Position numbers and translations under genes: made by a program | Source of the DNA: Dreissena polymorpha | Lineage: Eukaryota > Mollusca > Bivalvia > Myida > Dreissenidae | DNA: 64,000 nt | Direction of reading: 5' to 3' | Assembly: GCF_020536995.1 (NCBI RefSeq) | Contig: NC_068369.1 | Coordinates: forward strand, 25,077,040 to 25,141,039 | Shown: positions 54,629 to 64,000 of the stretch, piece by piece | Position numbering within the stretch: the first letter of the stretch is position 1 | How the letters are laid out: each line of letters starts with the position of its first letter | Notes under the pieces: generated by a model | Database searches by the model: none | The model's input: only the letters and a program-made list of their open reading frames with translations | What the model was told of the DNA's origin: nothing

Positions 54629-55792
54629 CCACGTATCCAATTCAACCAAGCCCTCCTAGTTTGTTAGGTATTCCTACGCCACCATTTACTGGCAGCGGTC
54701 AAATGTACAGAACCCCTAGTCAGGTGGATGTGTCGAACAACGAAAATGAATCTGGATACAAGTACAACTCAAGAAACCCTGCAACTAAAGAGAAACAGTG
54801 CAAAAGAAAACCTAAGAGCGGTGGAGGTAAAGATACGAAAACAAAGGATGATGACAAAAACCGAGGCGGTACGAAAGATATTGAGAACCCTTCTGGTTGC
54901 GGTAAAATGTATAGAACCCCTAGCCGTGTTGATATTTCAAAAGACGAAAATAAATCCAGAGACAATCACAACACAAAAAACCATGGACAAAAAATAAATA
55001 AAGGCCAACAGAATTATAGGACTGATAGGGGTCAAGATATGAAAACAATGACAATCGCAACTACCGAAGCGGTACGAAAGAAATGACCTCGGAAGACAGT
55101 CAGGCTGTACCAGATGAAGAGGCTAGGCTGATAAGAGATGTTTTTAACTACATGGTGAAGCACTTTAATGGAAGTGGATCTCCGGAAAATATTCGCCGGG
55201 AATCCGGACTGTTTCCGACCGATTTTGATGTTGTTGACTGGTTCAAAAAGAAAAGAGAATTTACTACTTTGGGCAAAGATGGAAACGTCATTACAGTAAA
55301 TGTCTGCAAAAAAAGTATCCAGTACTGTTTCAATTACATCAAAAGGTCTGGCTGTAACGTACAGCAAATGCAAACATTTCCATCTTTGCAAAGATTTCCT
55401 CAGCGGTAGCTGTTGTTTTAGCGTGAAATGCAACTTTAGTCACAACGCAAAAGATAGCCGAAATATCATAGCTGCAAGGCGATATGGTATAGACCAATTT
55501 TCAAACGAAGAAATAATCAATGTCCTTGCTCTGCGGTTTCCACATGTGTGCCAGGAATGGGCTAAAGCAGGGTCTTGTCCTAACAGCATATGCTTTAACT
55601 TGCACGTTTGTCCTGGCTACATAAATGGGCAATGCAAAGATCAAAACTGCCCCAAATGTCATGATCGCACTTCACTGCACAACGACCCCATAGTCTCTGC
55701 CTATGAAATGAAAACATGGAATGAGACATTTTTTCGGAAAGCAGTGTATTTAATTCGGGAAAATGAGAACAAAGAAGACGCACCGGAAATTG
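54629..55792 (+). CDS. ZC3HAV1/PARP12-like: ZAP/PARP12-like gene, linker and first CCCH module (disrupted)
   Basis: Acceptor ATTTTTGCAG|CC, donor GAAATTG|GTAATA. The first part is a Lys/Asn-rich linker with a repeated MYRTPSxVD-S motif (about 54703 and 54907). Then comes a complete ZAP-type module: a winged-helix-like segment (RDVFNYMVKHFNGSGSPENI), then fingers CFNYIKRSGC..., CKDFLSGSCCFSVKCNFSH, CQEWAKAGSCPNSICFNLH and CPGYINGQCKDQNCPKCH. Two frame changes break it, one near 55035-55075 and one near 55360 inside finger 1. The second module (56535-57270) is intact, so this copy may be decaying or the consensus may be wrong. Confidence 0.8.
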
Positions 55793-56534
55793 GTAATACA
55801 TATTTTACTATCAAAGTCGTATAATTTACCCTCATAGTCGTAAACAATATTGTTAAGTCAAACTTTTTTATAATTTCATTTCTACAAAAATTTGTTTGCA
55901 ATAAGTAAAAGCTTACAATATACGACTTCATCACGCAAGTTTTTAACGTATAAAGTAGTTCAAACGCTATGTTGGTAATACACGTGTTTGCTTAATAATC
56001 GATTAAAAGCGTTACAAACGTTTGATTATATTTCCGACTTCAATTGATGCTTATCCATAAACGAACCGATATATTTGTTCTTAATTAGGAGTATTCGTTT
56101 GCTTGTTTAAATCAATCAATCACCATTTCATTCCAATATGTCATTTTCCAAACTGTGAAAAAAAAACTTTAATGGCCCCTCTTGACTGAAACAGTTTCGG
56201 TTTTGTTCTGGACATTTTACTCGTGCGACCATACTATTCTTGAACGTATGTGTTGCTTTACAAGCTATAAGCCCATCGTCTGTGAGACATATCAATACGT
56301 AAATACCTTTCACGTAACTTATTATAAAAATTAGTGATTAAAGCCAATTGTATTTACGTTTCATATATATATCAAGAGTTGTTAACTTTTCCAAATACCA
56401 ATTATAAGTGCAATAAAAAGAACCAACTACAACGTTATACCCATAATTAAACTTTTGTGTTAAATGCGTCCAAAGTATCTTGAGGATGTTTGGAAAGAAA
56501 TACTTAGACATTTAGACATAGTTTGATTTGCAAG

Positions 56535-57270
56535 AATACATTTTAGATCACGATGACACAGCAATTGAACCGAATAAAGAAGTGAAGCTAACGCAAGACG
56601 TTTTTCAGTTCATTGTCAAAAATTTTGACGGCAGTGGTTCACCCGAAGATATTCGCAAGGAATCGGGACTGTTTCCGACTGATTTTGACGTTTCTGATTG
56701 GTTCAAGAAGAATAAACAATTTGCTGCTTTCGAAAAGGATGGCAAAGTTATATCGGTTACGGTATGCAGAAAAGACGTATCGTATTGTTTCAGCTACATT
56801 AAACAAACCGGATGTGCCAACGAAATTTGCAGAAGATTTCATGTTTGCAAAGATTTTCTTTGTGGCTACTGCTGTTTTGGAGATAAATGCCATTACAAGC
56901 ATAGTGTAACAGATAAACAAAATATTATGGTAGCCCAGAAATGTGGCTTAGATAATTTTACAAACGAAGAAATCATGTGCATTCTTAAACGAAGATATCC
57001 ACATGTTTGCAAGGAATGGGTGAAAAGTGAAACATGTCCAGCCAGTTTTTGCAATGATTTGCATATTTGTCCAGGCTACATCAATGGAAAGTGCCATGAA
57101 TACAACTGCTCGAAGAGTCATGACCGAATGTCGCCGCACAATGGTCCCATAGTCAATGCCTACGGCCTGGCTAAGACTGATGAACAATATTTCCGAAAGG
57201 CGGTATATTTAGTTCGTGATAGAGAAGTTGCTTCAGGTGTCGAAGAAAACCCTAGACTTGCTGAACACAG
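56535..57270 (+). CDS. ZC3HAV1/PARP12-like: ZAP/PARP12-like gene, intact second module with four CCCH fingers
   Basis: Acceptor GATTTGCAAG|AA, donor GAACACAG|GTAAAT; 244 whole codons without a break. After an acidic start, a winged-helix-like segment (VFQFIVKNFDGSGSPEDI, SGLFPTDFDVSDWFKK) precedes four CCCH fingers. These are CFSYIKQTGCANEICRRFH (C-x8-C-x4-C-x3-H), CKDFLCGYCCFGDKCHYKH (C-x7-C-x5-C-x3-H), CKEWVKSETCPASFCNDLH, and CPGYINGKCHEYNCSKSH. The helical linker NFTNEEIMCILKRRYPHV between fingers 2 and 3 matches the ZAP layout. In vertebrate ZAP this module grips CpG-containing RNA; the same role here is inferred. Confidence 0.92.
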
Positions 57271-58877
57271 GTAAATGTTGTCACATTCTCACAATATAGT
57301 AGACCATCGCAATAAAATTTATGTTGCTTGTATCGGGTATTAAGGACCAATTGATAAGCGTACGAAATGAGAGCGGTGTTGTTAAATAACCGTAACTTTG
57401 ACAACTCAAAAGCTTCGTTGATTTGTGGAAATGTAATATACAATTAACCTGAAGATTTATAACATTTGATTCATTCTATAATATAAAACATTATCTTTTT
57501 CTATTTAGTAGAAATTAAAACAAGAGGGCATTAAAGACCTAGGTCGCACAACTGCGACATGTAGGAACTAAACTTCAGAATGGAAAAAATAACAATCTGT
57601 TGTTTATTGGAATGTAATATTTCTCTGTGTCATCGTTCCCAAATCTTGACAATTACTTGCCATCTTTCAGGGGAATATAAAGTGTTCTTGACAAATAATT
57701 GTTTTTAAGGGTATTATATAAGATTGTTACATGCTAAAAAACAAAACTCTGGGACTTGCAGTTACACAGAAATGTTGTACAATATAAGGAAAACAGATCC
57801 ATATTTCGATCCTATATTCTAAATACCAAACCTAGCGTTGGGCCTTGTTGTTTATAGCGAAGAAGATGTTATGTTTTCACTGCAAACCCATAAGGGAAAC
57901 AAGTAACCTTAACGTATGGGTCAATTATGACCCCATGTTCACGATTTTAGCAATATTGGAAGAGGTCCATCGTGCTACGCTACATGCCAAATACCAAACC
58001 ATTCGGTCTTTTTGTTTTAGAGCAGCAGTTTTGTTAAGTTTTCACGATAACAATATAAAGAAAACAAGTTATCCCAGGTTGGGCCCAATTTTGGCCGACA
58101 TGATTTGAAAAAATTGGTAGACCATCGTGCTATACTACATGCTAAATGCTAAACATTTGGGTCTTGCGGTTTCAGATGAAATTTTTTCAAGTGTTCACTA
58201 TATAAATTGATGGAAGTAAGTAACTCCCATGGTGGGCCAAATGTGTACCTTAGAGGCATGCTTTGAACAAACTTTTAAAAAGTTTATGCTAAATGCTAAA
58301 TACTACACATCTGAGCCTTGTTGCATTTGAAAAGATTGCAAATATATTTTGCAATACAAGTCTTTTTAAATAAAGTGAATCTGGGGCGTGACCATTCTCA
58401 ACCTACGGATCATGATTTAAACAAACTAATTTTATTGACCACTAGACGCGGCAACACACAAAATAGTAAACTCCTTACCCTTGTGGTTAATAATATTTTT
58501 TTAGTTTTCATTTCGTACATTAATTTTTAGCTTTGGTGACCTACACATTCAAATATTTGATATTTGATAAAAGTTGGAGACGGTTAAGCAATGATTATTC
58601 CTGTAATGTTTCGATACATGTGTACAGCGGTTCATGAGAAGTCATTGTTGGAAGACAAAGTGTATGCACGGCTGCACGCACATCAAGCACGGACTGACGG
58701 ACATCACGATATCCTATAGGCTCCCCATGAGCATTATGTGCTCAGGTGAGCTAAAACAAAGATACGTTACTTAACAACGAAGAAAACCAACGAAAATCAC
58801 TTAGTCATTCTTTAAACTGTTTGGAGAAAAAAAAATATTTGTTAGAGTTACCAGCTTATTCGTGTTTGTTTTTAAAG
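57271..58877. other. Intron, mostly a dispersed repeat
   Basis: 57520-58757 begins AACAAGAGGGCATTAAAGAC and ends GTGCTCAGGTGAGCTAAAAC. It holds several units of about 110-130 bp with CATCGTGCTA and ACATGCTAAATGCTAAA. A short exon may be hidden in this intron, because flanking exon phases differ by one base. Confidence 0.6.
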
Positions 58878-59086
58878 ATATTGCCGGACAAAAATCCATT
58901 TGCACAGCGTTCCTTGTGGGTGACTGCAAGAAAAAGGGATGCAAACAGGTCCACTCAGATCTTCCTTACATATGGCAGGTGAAGCTCTGGGATGAGTGGA
59001 GGAAGTTTTCATGCCAAGAAACTGTCGAAGAACTGTTTTCCAAACCAGATAAGAATGCAACGAATCAAATTTTGTACAATGATTTG
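58878..59086 (+). CDS. ZC3HAV1/PARP12-like: ZAP/PARP12-like gene, fifth CCCH finger and WWE start
   Basis: Acceptor TTTTTAAAG|AT, donor GATTTG|GTACGT (phase 0). It encodes a fifth finger CTAFLVGDCKKKGCKQVH (C-x7-C-x4-C-x3-H), followed at once by LPYIWQVKLWDEWRKFS, the start of a WWE module. The finger-then-LPYxWQ junction is the signature of ZAP/PARP12 central domains, which bind ADP-ribose in ZAP. Confidence 0.88.
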
Positions 59087-59162
59087 GTACGTATGTATTT
59101 CTTTAAGGCCATCGATTGTTTTATGTATGACTTCATAACTTGTAGAACTCTTAATGTATTTA

Positions 59163-59272
59163 TTTGAGTGGTGAAAGGTCAAGGTCATCCTTCAAGGTCA
59201 AAGGTCAAATATATGGCTTCAAAGCGGCGCAATCGGGGGCATTGTGTTTTACAAACACAGCTCTTGTTTAAT
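59163..59272 (-). repeat. Fragment of the ACAAGAGCTGTG dispersed repeat
   Basis: AAGGTCAAGGTCATCCTTCA, CAAATATATGGCTTCAAAGC, and the inverted end ACACAGCTCTTGTTT. Lies in the intron after exon 58878-59086. Confidence 0.8.
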
Positions 59273-59436
59273 TTCTTTCTGTGATTACACGATTTGAGTC
59301 TTCATGACACGATTGATTATAGTTTGTCATATCACTTGTTTTCAATTGTTTTTAATAATAGTGCGGGATTCCATGTGTGTTCAAAACTAATTTTCTGGGT
59401 ATAAAGAAATAAGCTTGTGTTAACCTACCTATTCAG

Positions 59437-59649
59437 ACAGGGGACTGTAGGTCTGCTACATTCAATATTATATTCGAACCCCTGCACGCCACGTGTATTG
59501 ACTCAACCGGTAAAAGAACGATTATCGAAGTTCGCAGATTATCGACAAAATCATATGCGTTCGGGAAAGCGCTAGGCTCAGAACCGTTCAGAACTGAATG
59601 GAGGTGGTACTTAGAATTTACTCCCGGCGAATGGCACCTTATGGAACCG
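59437..59649 (+). CDS. ZC3HAV1/PARP12-like: ZAP/PARP12-like gene, WWE-region exon
   Basis: Acceptor ACCTATTCAG|ACA and donor GAACCG|GTAAGA, 71 codons in phase 0. It encodes IEVRRLSTKSYAFGKALGSE and TEWRWYLEFTPGEWHLMEP, a WWE core with Trp residues in the expected pattern. The acceptor four bases further on (GACAG|GGG) would break the frame, so 59437 is preferred. Confidence 0.88.
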
Positions 59650-59856
59650 GTAAGAGACAGTTTGCGACTGTCAGTCTAATTGATTGAATACATATAGTAA
59701 AGTACGTAAATAATAAAACAAACAATACCCATATATATGCACTTTAAATAATGTAAGTGAAAAGCAATTAACAATCTTTAGTTTGTTTATTATTCTTTCG
59801 TTTATAACTGAAATGTTCTTTCCGATCATAGCGTGTTTGTATTTTTGATTATTTAG

Positions 59857-60053
59857 GATTATCTCCAACTGACGGTGGAGACAAAATATTTAGCGAAGCA
59901 GGTAACATGGCTGTATACGCGAGAGAACTTTAAATCAAAGTACCAACTGAACTTTGATCGCAATGATCAGTTAAACCTTGGCTCTCAAGTCTGCAGAAAT
60001 ATTCGACGAAGACCGCTGTTTGTTTCAGAAAATGACGTGAAACAGCAAATAAG
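59857..60053 (+). CDS. ZC3HAV1/PARP12-like: ZAP/PARP12-like gene, WWE C-terminal exon
   Basis: Acceptor GATTATTTAG|GAT, donor CAAATAAG|GTTAAT. It encodes DYLQLTVETKYLAKQVTWLY, YQLNFDRNDQLNLGSQ and RNIRRRPLFVSENDV, the end of the second WWE unit as in PARP12 relatives. Ends in phase 2, fitting the next exon. Confidence 0.88.
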
Positions 60054-60299
60054 GTTAATATTATTAAACGACATGGTTATAGTTTCTACTATATCGGCCA
60101 TTTTGTATTAACACTATTTTTTAACTCCACGTAAATATATGGTTCCTTATCATTTCACATTGCTGTTTGACATGATTTATGTCCTTAATATTTACGAATA
60201 CAAAGTAATTGCATAAACAGAGGTATGATTCAATCATGTCTAATCGCAAACGTTAACAAAAGCTAGCCAAATGTTAAATTAGTTCTTGTTAAATGTCAG

Positions 60300-60521
60300 C
60301 CCAAGCAAACTAACTGCTACGCCGTCGGCGCAAGTAGACCTTCCGTGCGGATGGGTACCATGGGACTACTTTCAATCGTTTGAATGGGTGAAACTCTCCT
60401 TGAAAGACGATGATTATAAGCGGGTTTCGGAGAATTTCTATAAGACGCTGGATCCAAGCAAACAGATCATAGACGATATCTTCCGTGTACAGAATCATGT
60501 GTTGTGGTCAACATTCAGCAA
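60300..60521 (+). CDS. ZC3HAV1/PARP12-like: ZAP/PARP12-like gene, start of PARP catalytic domain
   Basis: Acceptor TTAAATGTCAG|C, donor TCAGCAA|GTAAGT. It encodes LPCGWVPW, FEWVKLSLKDDDYKRVSENF and IIDDIFRVQNHVLWSTF, the N-terminal part of a PARP12-type catalytic domain (helix plus the RxQN-xxLW motif). Confidence 0.9.
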
Positions 60522-60754
60522 GTAAGTTATAAATTGCTTAAGTTCGAGATTGTTAAATCCATTTTTCTGACCATTTATATGTTCAAGATACGAGTTAATA
60601 CTACTGAAGGGTGTATCCTGCTGTTACAAACAATCGTGATTGGTGCAATTCCATTTGCTGATCATACATGCATGTGTGCCGATAACATATTATTATTAAG
60701 GAATATTTATCTTAACTGTCAAAAATATTTATGTGGTTCATAATATATAATTAG

Positions 60755-61241
60755 TCACTTGGAGAGGGTAATGAAGCCAAAGAAGATACGACTTGGCGAC
60801 CTTTCCCCGGTGACTACGCTGGACCTGTATCATGGCACCGACAACCTGGAAGCCGTGCGAGGCATCAGCATCAACAACTTCGACTCGAGGACGTCGGGCA
60901 AAAACATGACGCGATTCGGCGACGGAGCATACTTCGCAACAGACGCCAAGTACTCGCATGAATACACCAAAGGTCCGCACAGGTTTATGTTCCAAGCCAA
61001 GGTGTTGGTCGGAGAAGCCACAGAAGGGAAACCAGAATATCGACGACCACCAAGCAGGCCGGGCATGGATCATGAGTTGTATGACTCGTGTGTGGATGTG
61101 CTGAAGAATCCGAGGACATATGTCTTGTTTGAGAAAGCCCAATGCTACCCGGAGTTCATCATACACTACCACAGCATCGGCGACCTGAAGAACACACCGG
61201 CTCAAGATGCTACTGAACTTACGTCTTGTTGCCTGTTGTAG
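60755..61241 (+). CDS. ZC3HAV1/PARP12-like: ZAP/PARP12-like gene, PARP catalytic core, CaaX-like end
   Basis: Acceptor TATATAATTAG|T; 162 codons to the stop at 61239-61241. Catalytic-core motifs: LYHGTD (NAD-binding His), FDSRTSGKN, GDGAYFATDAKYSHEY (second Tyr), VLVGEATEGKPEYRRPP, LYDSCVDVLKNP, then TYVLFEKAQCYPEFIIHY. The residue at the position of the PARP1 catalytic Glu is Thr, giving an H-Y-T triad. Poly-ADP-ribosylation is therefore unlikely, while mono-ADP-ribosylation is possible, as in PARP12 (H-Y-I). The protein ends ELTSCCLL, a CaaX-like tetrapeptide CCLL. Base use is more GC-rich and regular than in nearby introns. Confidence 0.93.
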
Positions 61242-61392
61242 AGCGTAAAGACATAGTTAGACATATAGTTGAACTCAAAGATTGTAAATCATGGCTGATA
61301 ATAGCTTTGTTAGTTTAAGACAGGTAAATGAAAGAAATGTAGCATTGTTCCCGTGTGGAATTGTTAATTATGAAAATAAGACATTGCGATTT

Positions 61393-61398
61393 ATTAAA
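61393..61398 (+). promoter_or_regulatory. Candidate poly(A) signal, ZAP/PARP12-like gene
   Basis: ATTAAA about 150 bp past the stop codon. A canonical AATAAA follows at about 62001-62006; which is used cannot be told. Confidence 0.4.
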
Positions 61399-63190
61399 GG
61401 TTAACTTAACGTTTTTGAAAGAATACTTTTAGATTTTTGATTATACTTATTTATAAATTGATATTGTTCCAAACAGTAATGTGTTTAGGTTTCACTTAAC
61501 ATTGATGCGATAATTTGTGATTTTTGTTAGATTGTTATTGATTAACACATGCGTTTTTTCTCAAACTAAAGAACGTGTATCCGGAACTGCTGTAAATACT
61601 TAAACAAAATAGTAAACATAGTGTTTGTGTGTCTTCAAGTGTTGTCTGGATCTGTTTTACGAAATATATATATAGTCCTAATATTTGCATTTCTGCTTAT
61701 GTTTGTTTTGTTCTTTAGTTGTTATGATTGTGTTGTTCATATGTTCTATTTAAACTAAAGAAATATGTGTAATTGAGTGAATCGATTCTGCCCAACTGAA
61801 AAATAACGTAGTGTTCGTTAGCATTCAAAGGGTATTATAAAAGTTGATATCTTTTGCGAATTTATATACATTTTTTTCTATGAGCTTAAATATTGAAGTT
61901 GTTTTTCAATCACTGTTTTGAGTGGCCGTATAATTGTATTTGGTGTATATATAAACATGCAAAATTACTTATAAAATAGAAAAGCACAAAAAGAGAAAAA
62001 AATAAACAGGAACAATTAAAATAGTCCTGTCATCAATAATTTACATGTATAACTATTGATTTTTTATAACCATTAATTTGTTCAATGTATGTTCCATATG
62101 ATGTTACAAACTGTTATATGAAGGTGTATTTGTTTTATTACATTATTATTAATTGTTTGTAATACAGTGTTGTAAATACCGTGACACGCGAGTTTAAGAG
62201 AAAAATTCATTGCAGTCTATAGTTAATATATAAACTACTTCACGTTAAAGGGGGGTGTATGATACTTTTCAGTAATGGTCTACATCTTATCGAGTTAAAA
62301 GGGGGAACGCGTACATGCCGAAAATTGTCTTCATGATAACAGGTTTAATGGTATTAATCTTGCATAACGGTTGTTGTCTTTATTTATATGAATAAAGGGG
62401 TGAAGGGCAGAAATGTTCTGCATGTCAATGCCAATGGCATTACGGACGAAAACGAGTCAAATGTGAAATATCAGGGGAAAAAAAGGAGTGTATAGTGCAA
62501 TAATGCATTATTGAGTTTGACCAAATGAAAATGGAATAGATAAACGTGAACTATTTTTATGCGAAAGAAGGCACATCTCGCATTTTGCTGTAGTCGAGAA
62601 AATTTGGTGGAGGGGTGGGGTGGGGGGTCTTACATGTAATTGTGGTAAACGGAAATTGTTTTAAATTATACGATTTTATAAGTTAAGAAAAGTATATATT
62701 TAATTACATTAATTGTTGTTATGTAAACAAATGCAAGGGGTGAAATAGAATGCTTTAAAGCATAGTTGAAATAAAAATTTAGTGCAGTGGGATGTATAAT
62801 GCATTATTGAATATGTCTTGCATTATTCTTCGCGTTCGATGTGAATGAAAGGTCATCTTGTTAATCCAGGGACCCATGTTTAAGCAGCGTTTACCTAAGC
62901 GCGAATGTTCTAGAATGTTCTAGACATGCACTGCCGATGTACAGTACATGCAAACGTGTTTTTGAAGAAACTACTGTCTTACATGCATACAGATTGAGCA
63001 GTAGTACAGTAGTTATTATTATGCATTTATTTGTCGGCAGTTCTATGTCATATAATTGGCTGCCTACGACAAACAGGTGCGCTGATAATACAGCCACAAA
63101 AAGGCGAATGTATCGAAAACAAAGCCTATTAAAATACAAAATACTTACGCTTTTGATGCAACTACAAAGAGGCGAATGCAGCGTAAACAT
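61399..63190. other. 3' flank, nothing recognised
   Basis: AT-rich DNA that probably includes the 3' UTR of the ZAP/PARP12-like gene. No exon or repeat that I can support, apart from a G-rich patch (GGAGGGGTGGGGTGGGGGG, about 62610-62628). Confidence 0.5.
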
Positions 63191-63191
63191 C

Positions 63192-63443
63192 GCATATTTG
63201 TGTCTTGTTCTGGGAAAACTGGGCAAAATGCATGTGCGTAAAGTGTCGTCCCAGATAAGCCTGTGCACTGCGCACAGGCTAATCAGGGACGACATTTTCC
63301 GCTTTAATGGTATTTTTCGTTTAAAGGAAGTCTAGTTTAAGCGGAAAGTGTTGTCCCTGATTAGCCTGTGCGGACTACACAGGCTAATCTGGGACGACAC
63401 TTTACGCACATGTATTTTGCCCAGTTTTTTTCAGAACAAGACA
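63192..63443. mobile_element. Palindromic dispersed element, near-complete copy
   Basis: Ends are inverted: GTCTTGTTCTGGGAAAACTG at the left and CAGTTTTTTTCAGAACAAGAC (in two parts) at the right. Inside are two shorter palindromic blocks, AGCCTGTGCACTGCGCACAG and AGCCTGTGCGGACTACACAG. Each is followed by GCTAAT and flanked by GGGACGACA-type sequence. This is the clearest full form of the family seen at 10.8, 24.0, 26.0, 30.1, 31.2, 46.7 and 49.2 kb and the parent of the 42-bp satellite. Frames across it are by-products. Confidence 0.88.
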
Positions 63444-64000
63444 CATGTTAAAAATTACCAAAACTCTTGCGCTGATAATACAGTTGCAAACAGGCGAATC
63501 AAGCGTTAAAAAAACTCATCACGAGTTGAAAGCAAACGCTTTTTAGATTTATTGTTGATCGTTATGCATAATCATTTGAAATAGTATTGATGTTGGTGAT
63601 TGCTATGAGCGAATTATATGTGGATTTTATTATATATCGTATAGAACGCGCTTTTAAGAAGAAAGTAGTCCAAAATGTAAAGCGCGCTCGTACGGGCTTT
63701 GATATTTTATAAAGAAATATGAAAGTAATTATTGTTTGACATATTTGCACACATCTTGCACGAACAACATGATGAACCTAGTGTTGTTAGTTTCTTTGGA
63801 TTTCTGCTGTGTACTCCAAGAAATTACACATTCATTAGAAATCCATTGAAATCAATCATTTTGCTTGATTTGAAAGACGTTTCAAATGCCATTTCTGAAT
63901 GTAATACGTATATTTGAAATTTATTTTTCATTTTTGGGTACTTTAAGCTGATGCTGGCATGTGTTAACATGTTCGTTTACCTCCGGTAGTGAGCTATTAT
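63444..64000. other. Intergenic, nothing recognised
   Basis: AT-rich DNA to the window end, with no supported exon. Confidence 0.5.

Larger units (their letters stand above)
50495..61241 (+). other. ZC3HAV1/PARP12-like: Locus: ZAP/PARP12-like gene
   Basis: Plus-strand exons: RS-like 50495-50957 and 51256-51721, micro-exons 51059-51085 and 51824-51850, Q/P/Y repeat 52026-52600, linker plus first zinc-finger module 54629-55792, second module 56535-57270, then 58878-59086, 59437-59649, 59857-60053, 60300-60521 and 60755-61241. Phases agree from 52600 to 57270 and from 58878 to the end. 57270 to 58878 is off by one, so a short exon may be unseen there. The order winged-helix-like segment, four CCCH fingers, fifth CCCH finger, WWE, PARP domain is that of vertebrate ZAP (ZC3HAV1, CpG-RNA binding antiviral factor) and PARP12. 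RNA binding and ADP-ribosylation are inferred from the family. The 5' end is not seen. Confidence 0.88.

Overview
The window looks like nuclear DNA of a bivalve mollusc, probably Dreissena-like. That guess rests on intron-rich animal genes, AT-rich sequence, several minisatellites, and remembered bivalve repeat families with ends such as AACAAGAG and core GCCTGTGCAGTCCGCACAGG. No search was run. Four host loci can be supported, and none of the three large ones is complete.

Left part (1-19 kb): the first coding exon of a KANSL1-like chromatin gene lies on the minus strand (2518-3773), with the rest beyond the left edge. Its intron holds a tRNA-derived SINE split by two inverted-repeat DNA elements. 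Then come about 12 kb without genes but with minisatellites (8.1-8.7, 9.56-10.06 and 12.5-13.75 kb). A complete two-exon secreted fibrinogen-domain (FReD) gene sits at 15904-16994 (minus), with broken partial copies behind it at 17.8-18.7 kb.

Middle (19-49.6 kb): nine well-spliced exons of one minus-strand gene run from 49635 down to a stop codon at 23469. The encoded protein is strongly helical and unidentified. The introns are filled with dispersed repeats, a 5'-truncated LINE (27.5-29.2 kb) and large tandem arrays. The 57-bp array (34.3-40.9 kb, roughly 115 copies) is built from the 3' end of one exon plus its splice donor. The 42-bp array (44.05-46.65 kb, about 62 copies) is built from a palindromic dispersed element.

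Right part (49.8-64 kb): after a 100-N gap, a plus-strand gene runs to a stop codon at 61241. It encodes a ZAP/PARP12-like protein: RS-like and Q/P/Y-rich regions, two tandem ZAP-type N-terminal modules with four CCCH zinc fingers each (the first disrupted), a fifth CCCH finger, WWE modules, and a PARP catalytic domain ending in a CaaX-like CCLL. From the family this suggests an RNA-binding ADP-ribosyltransferase-type factor, plausibly in RNA or antiviral defence. Both genes beside the gap lack their 5' ends.

Caution: parts of the window (the 38.45-40.83 kb array segment, the RS exons, the first zinc-finger module) carry many one-base indels. These could be decay or poor consensus; the sequence alone cannot decide.
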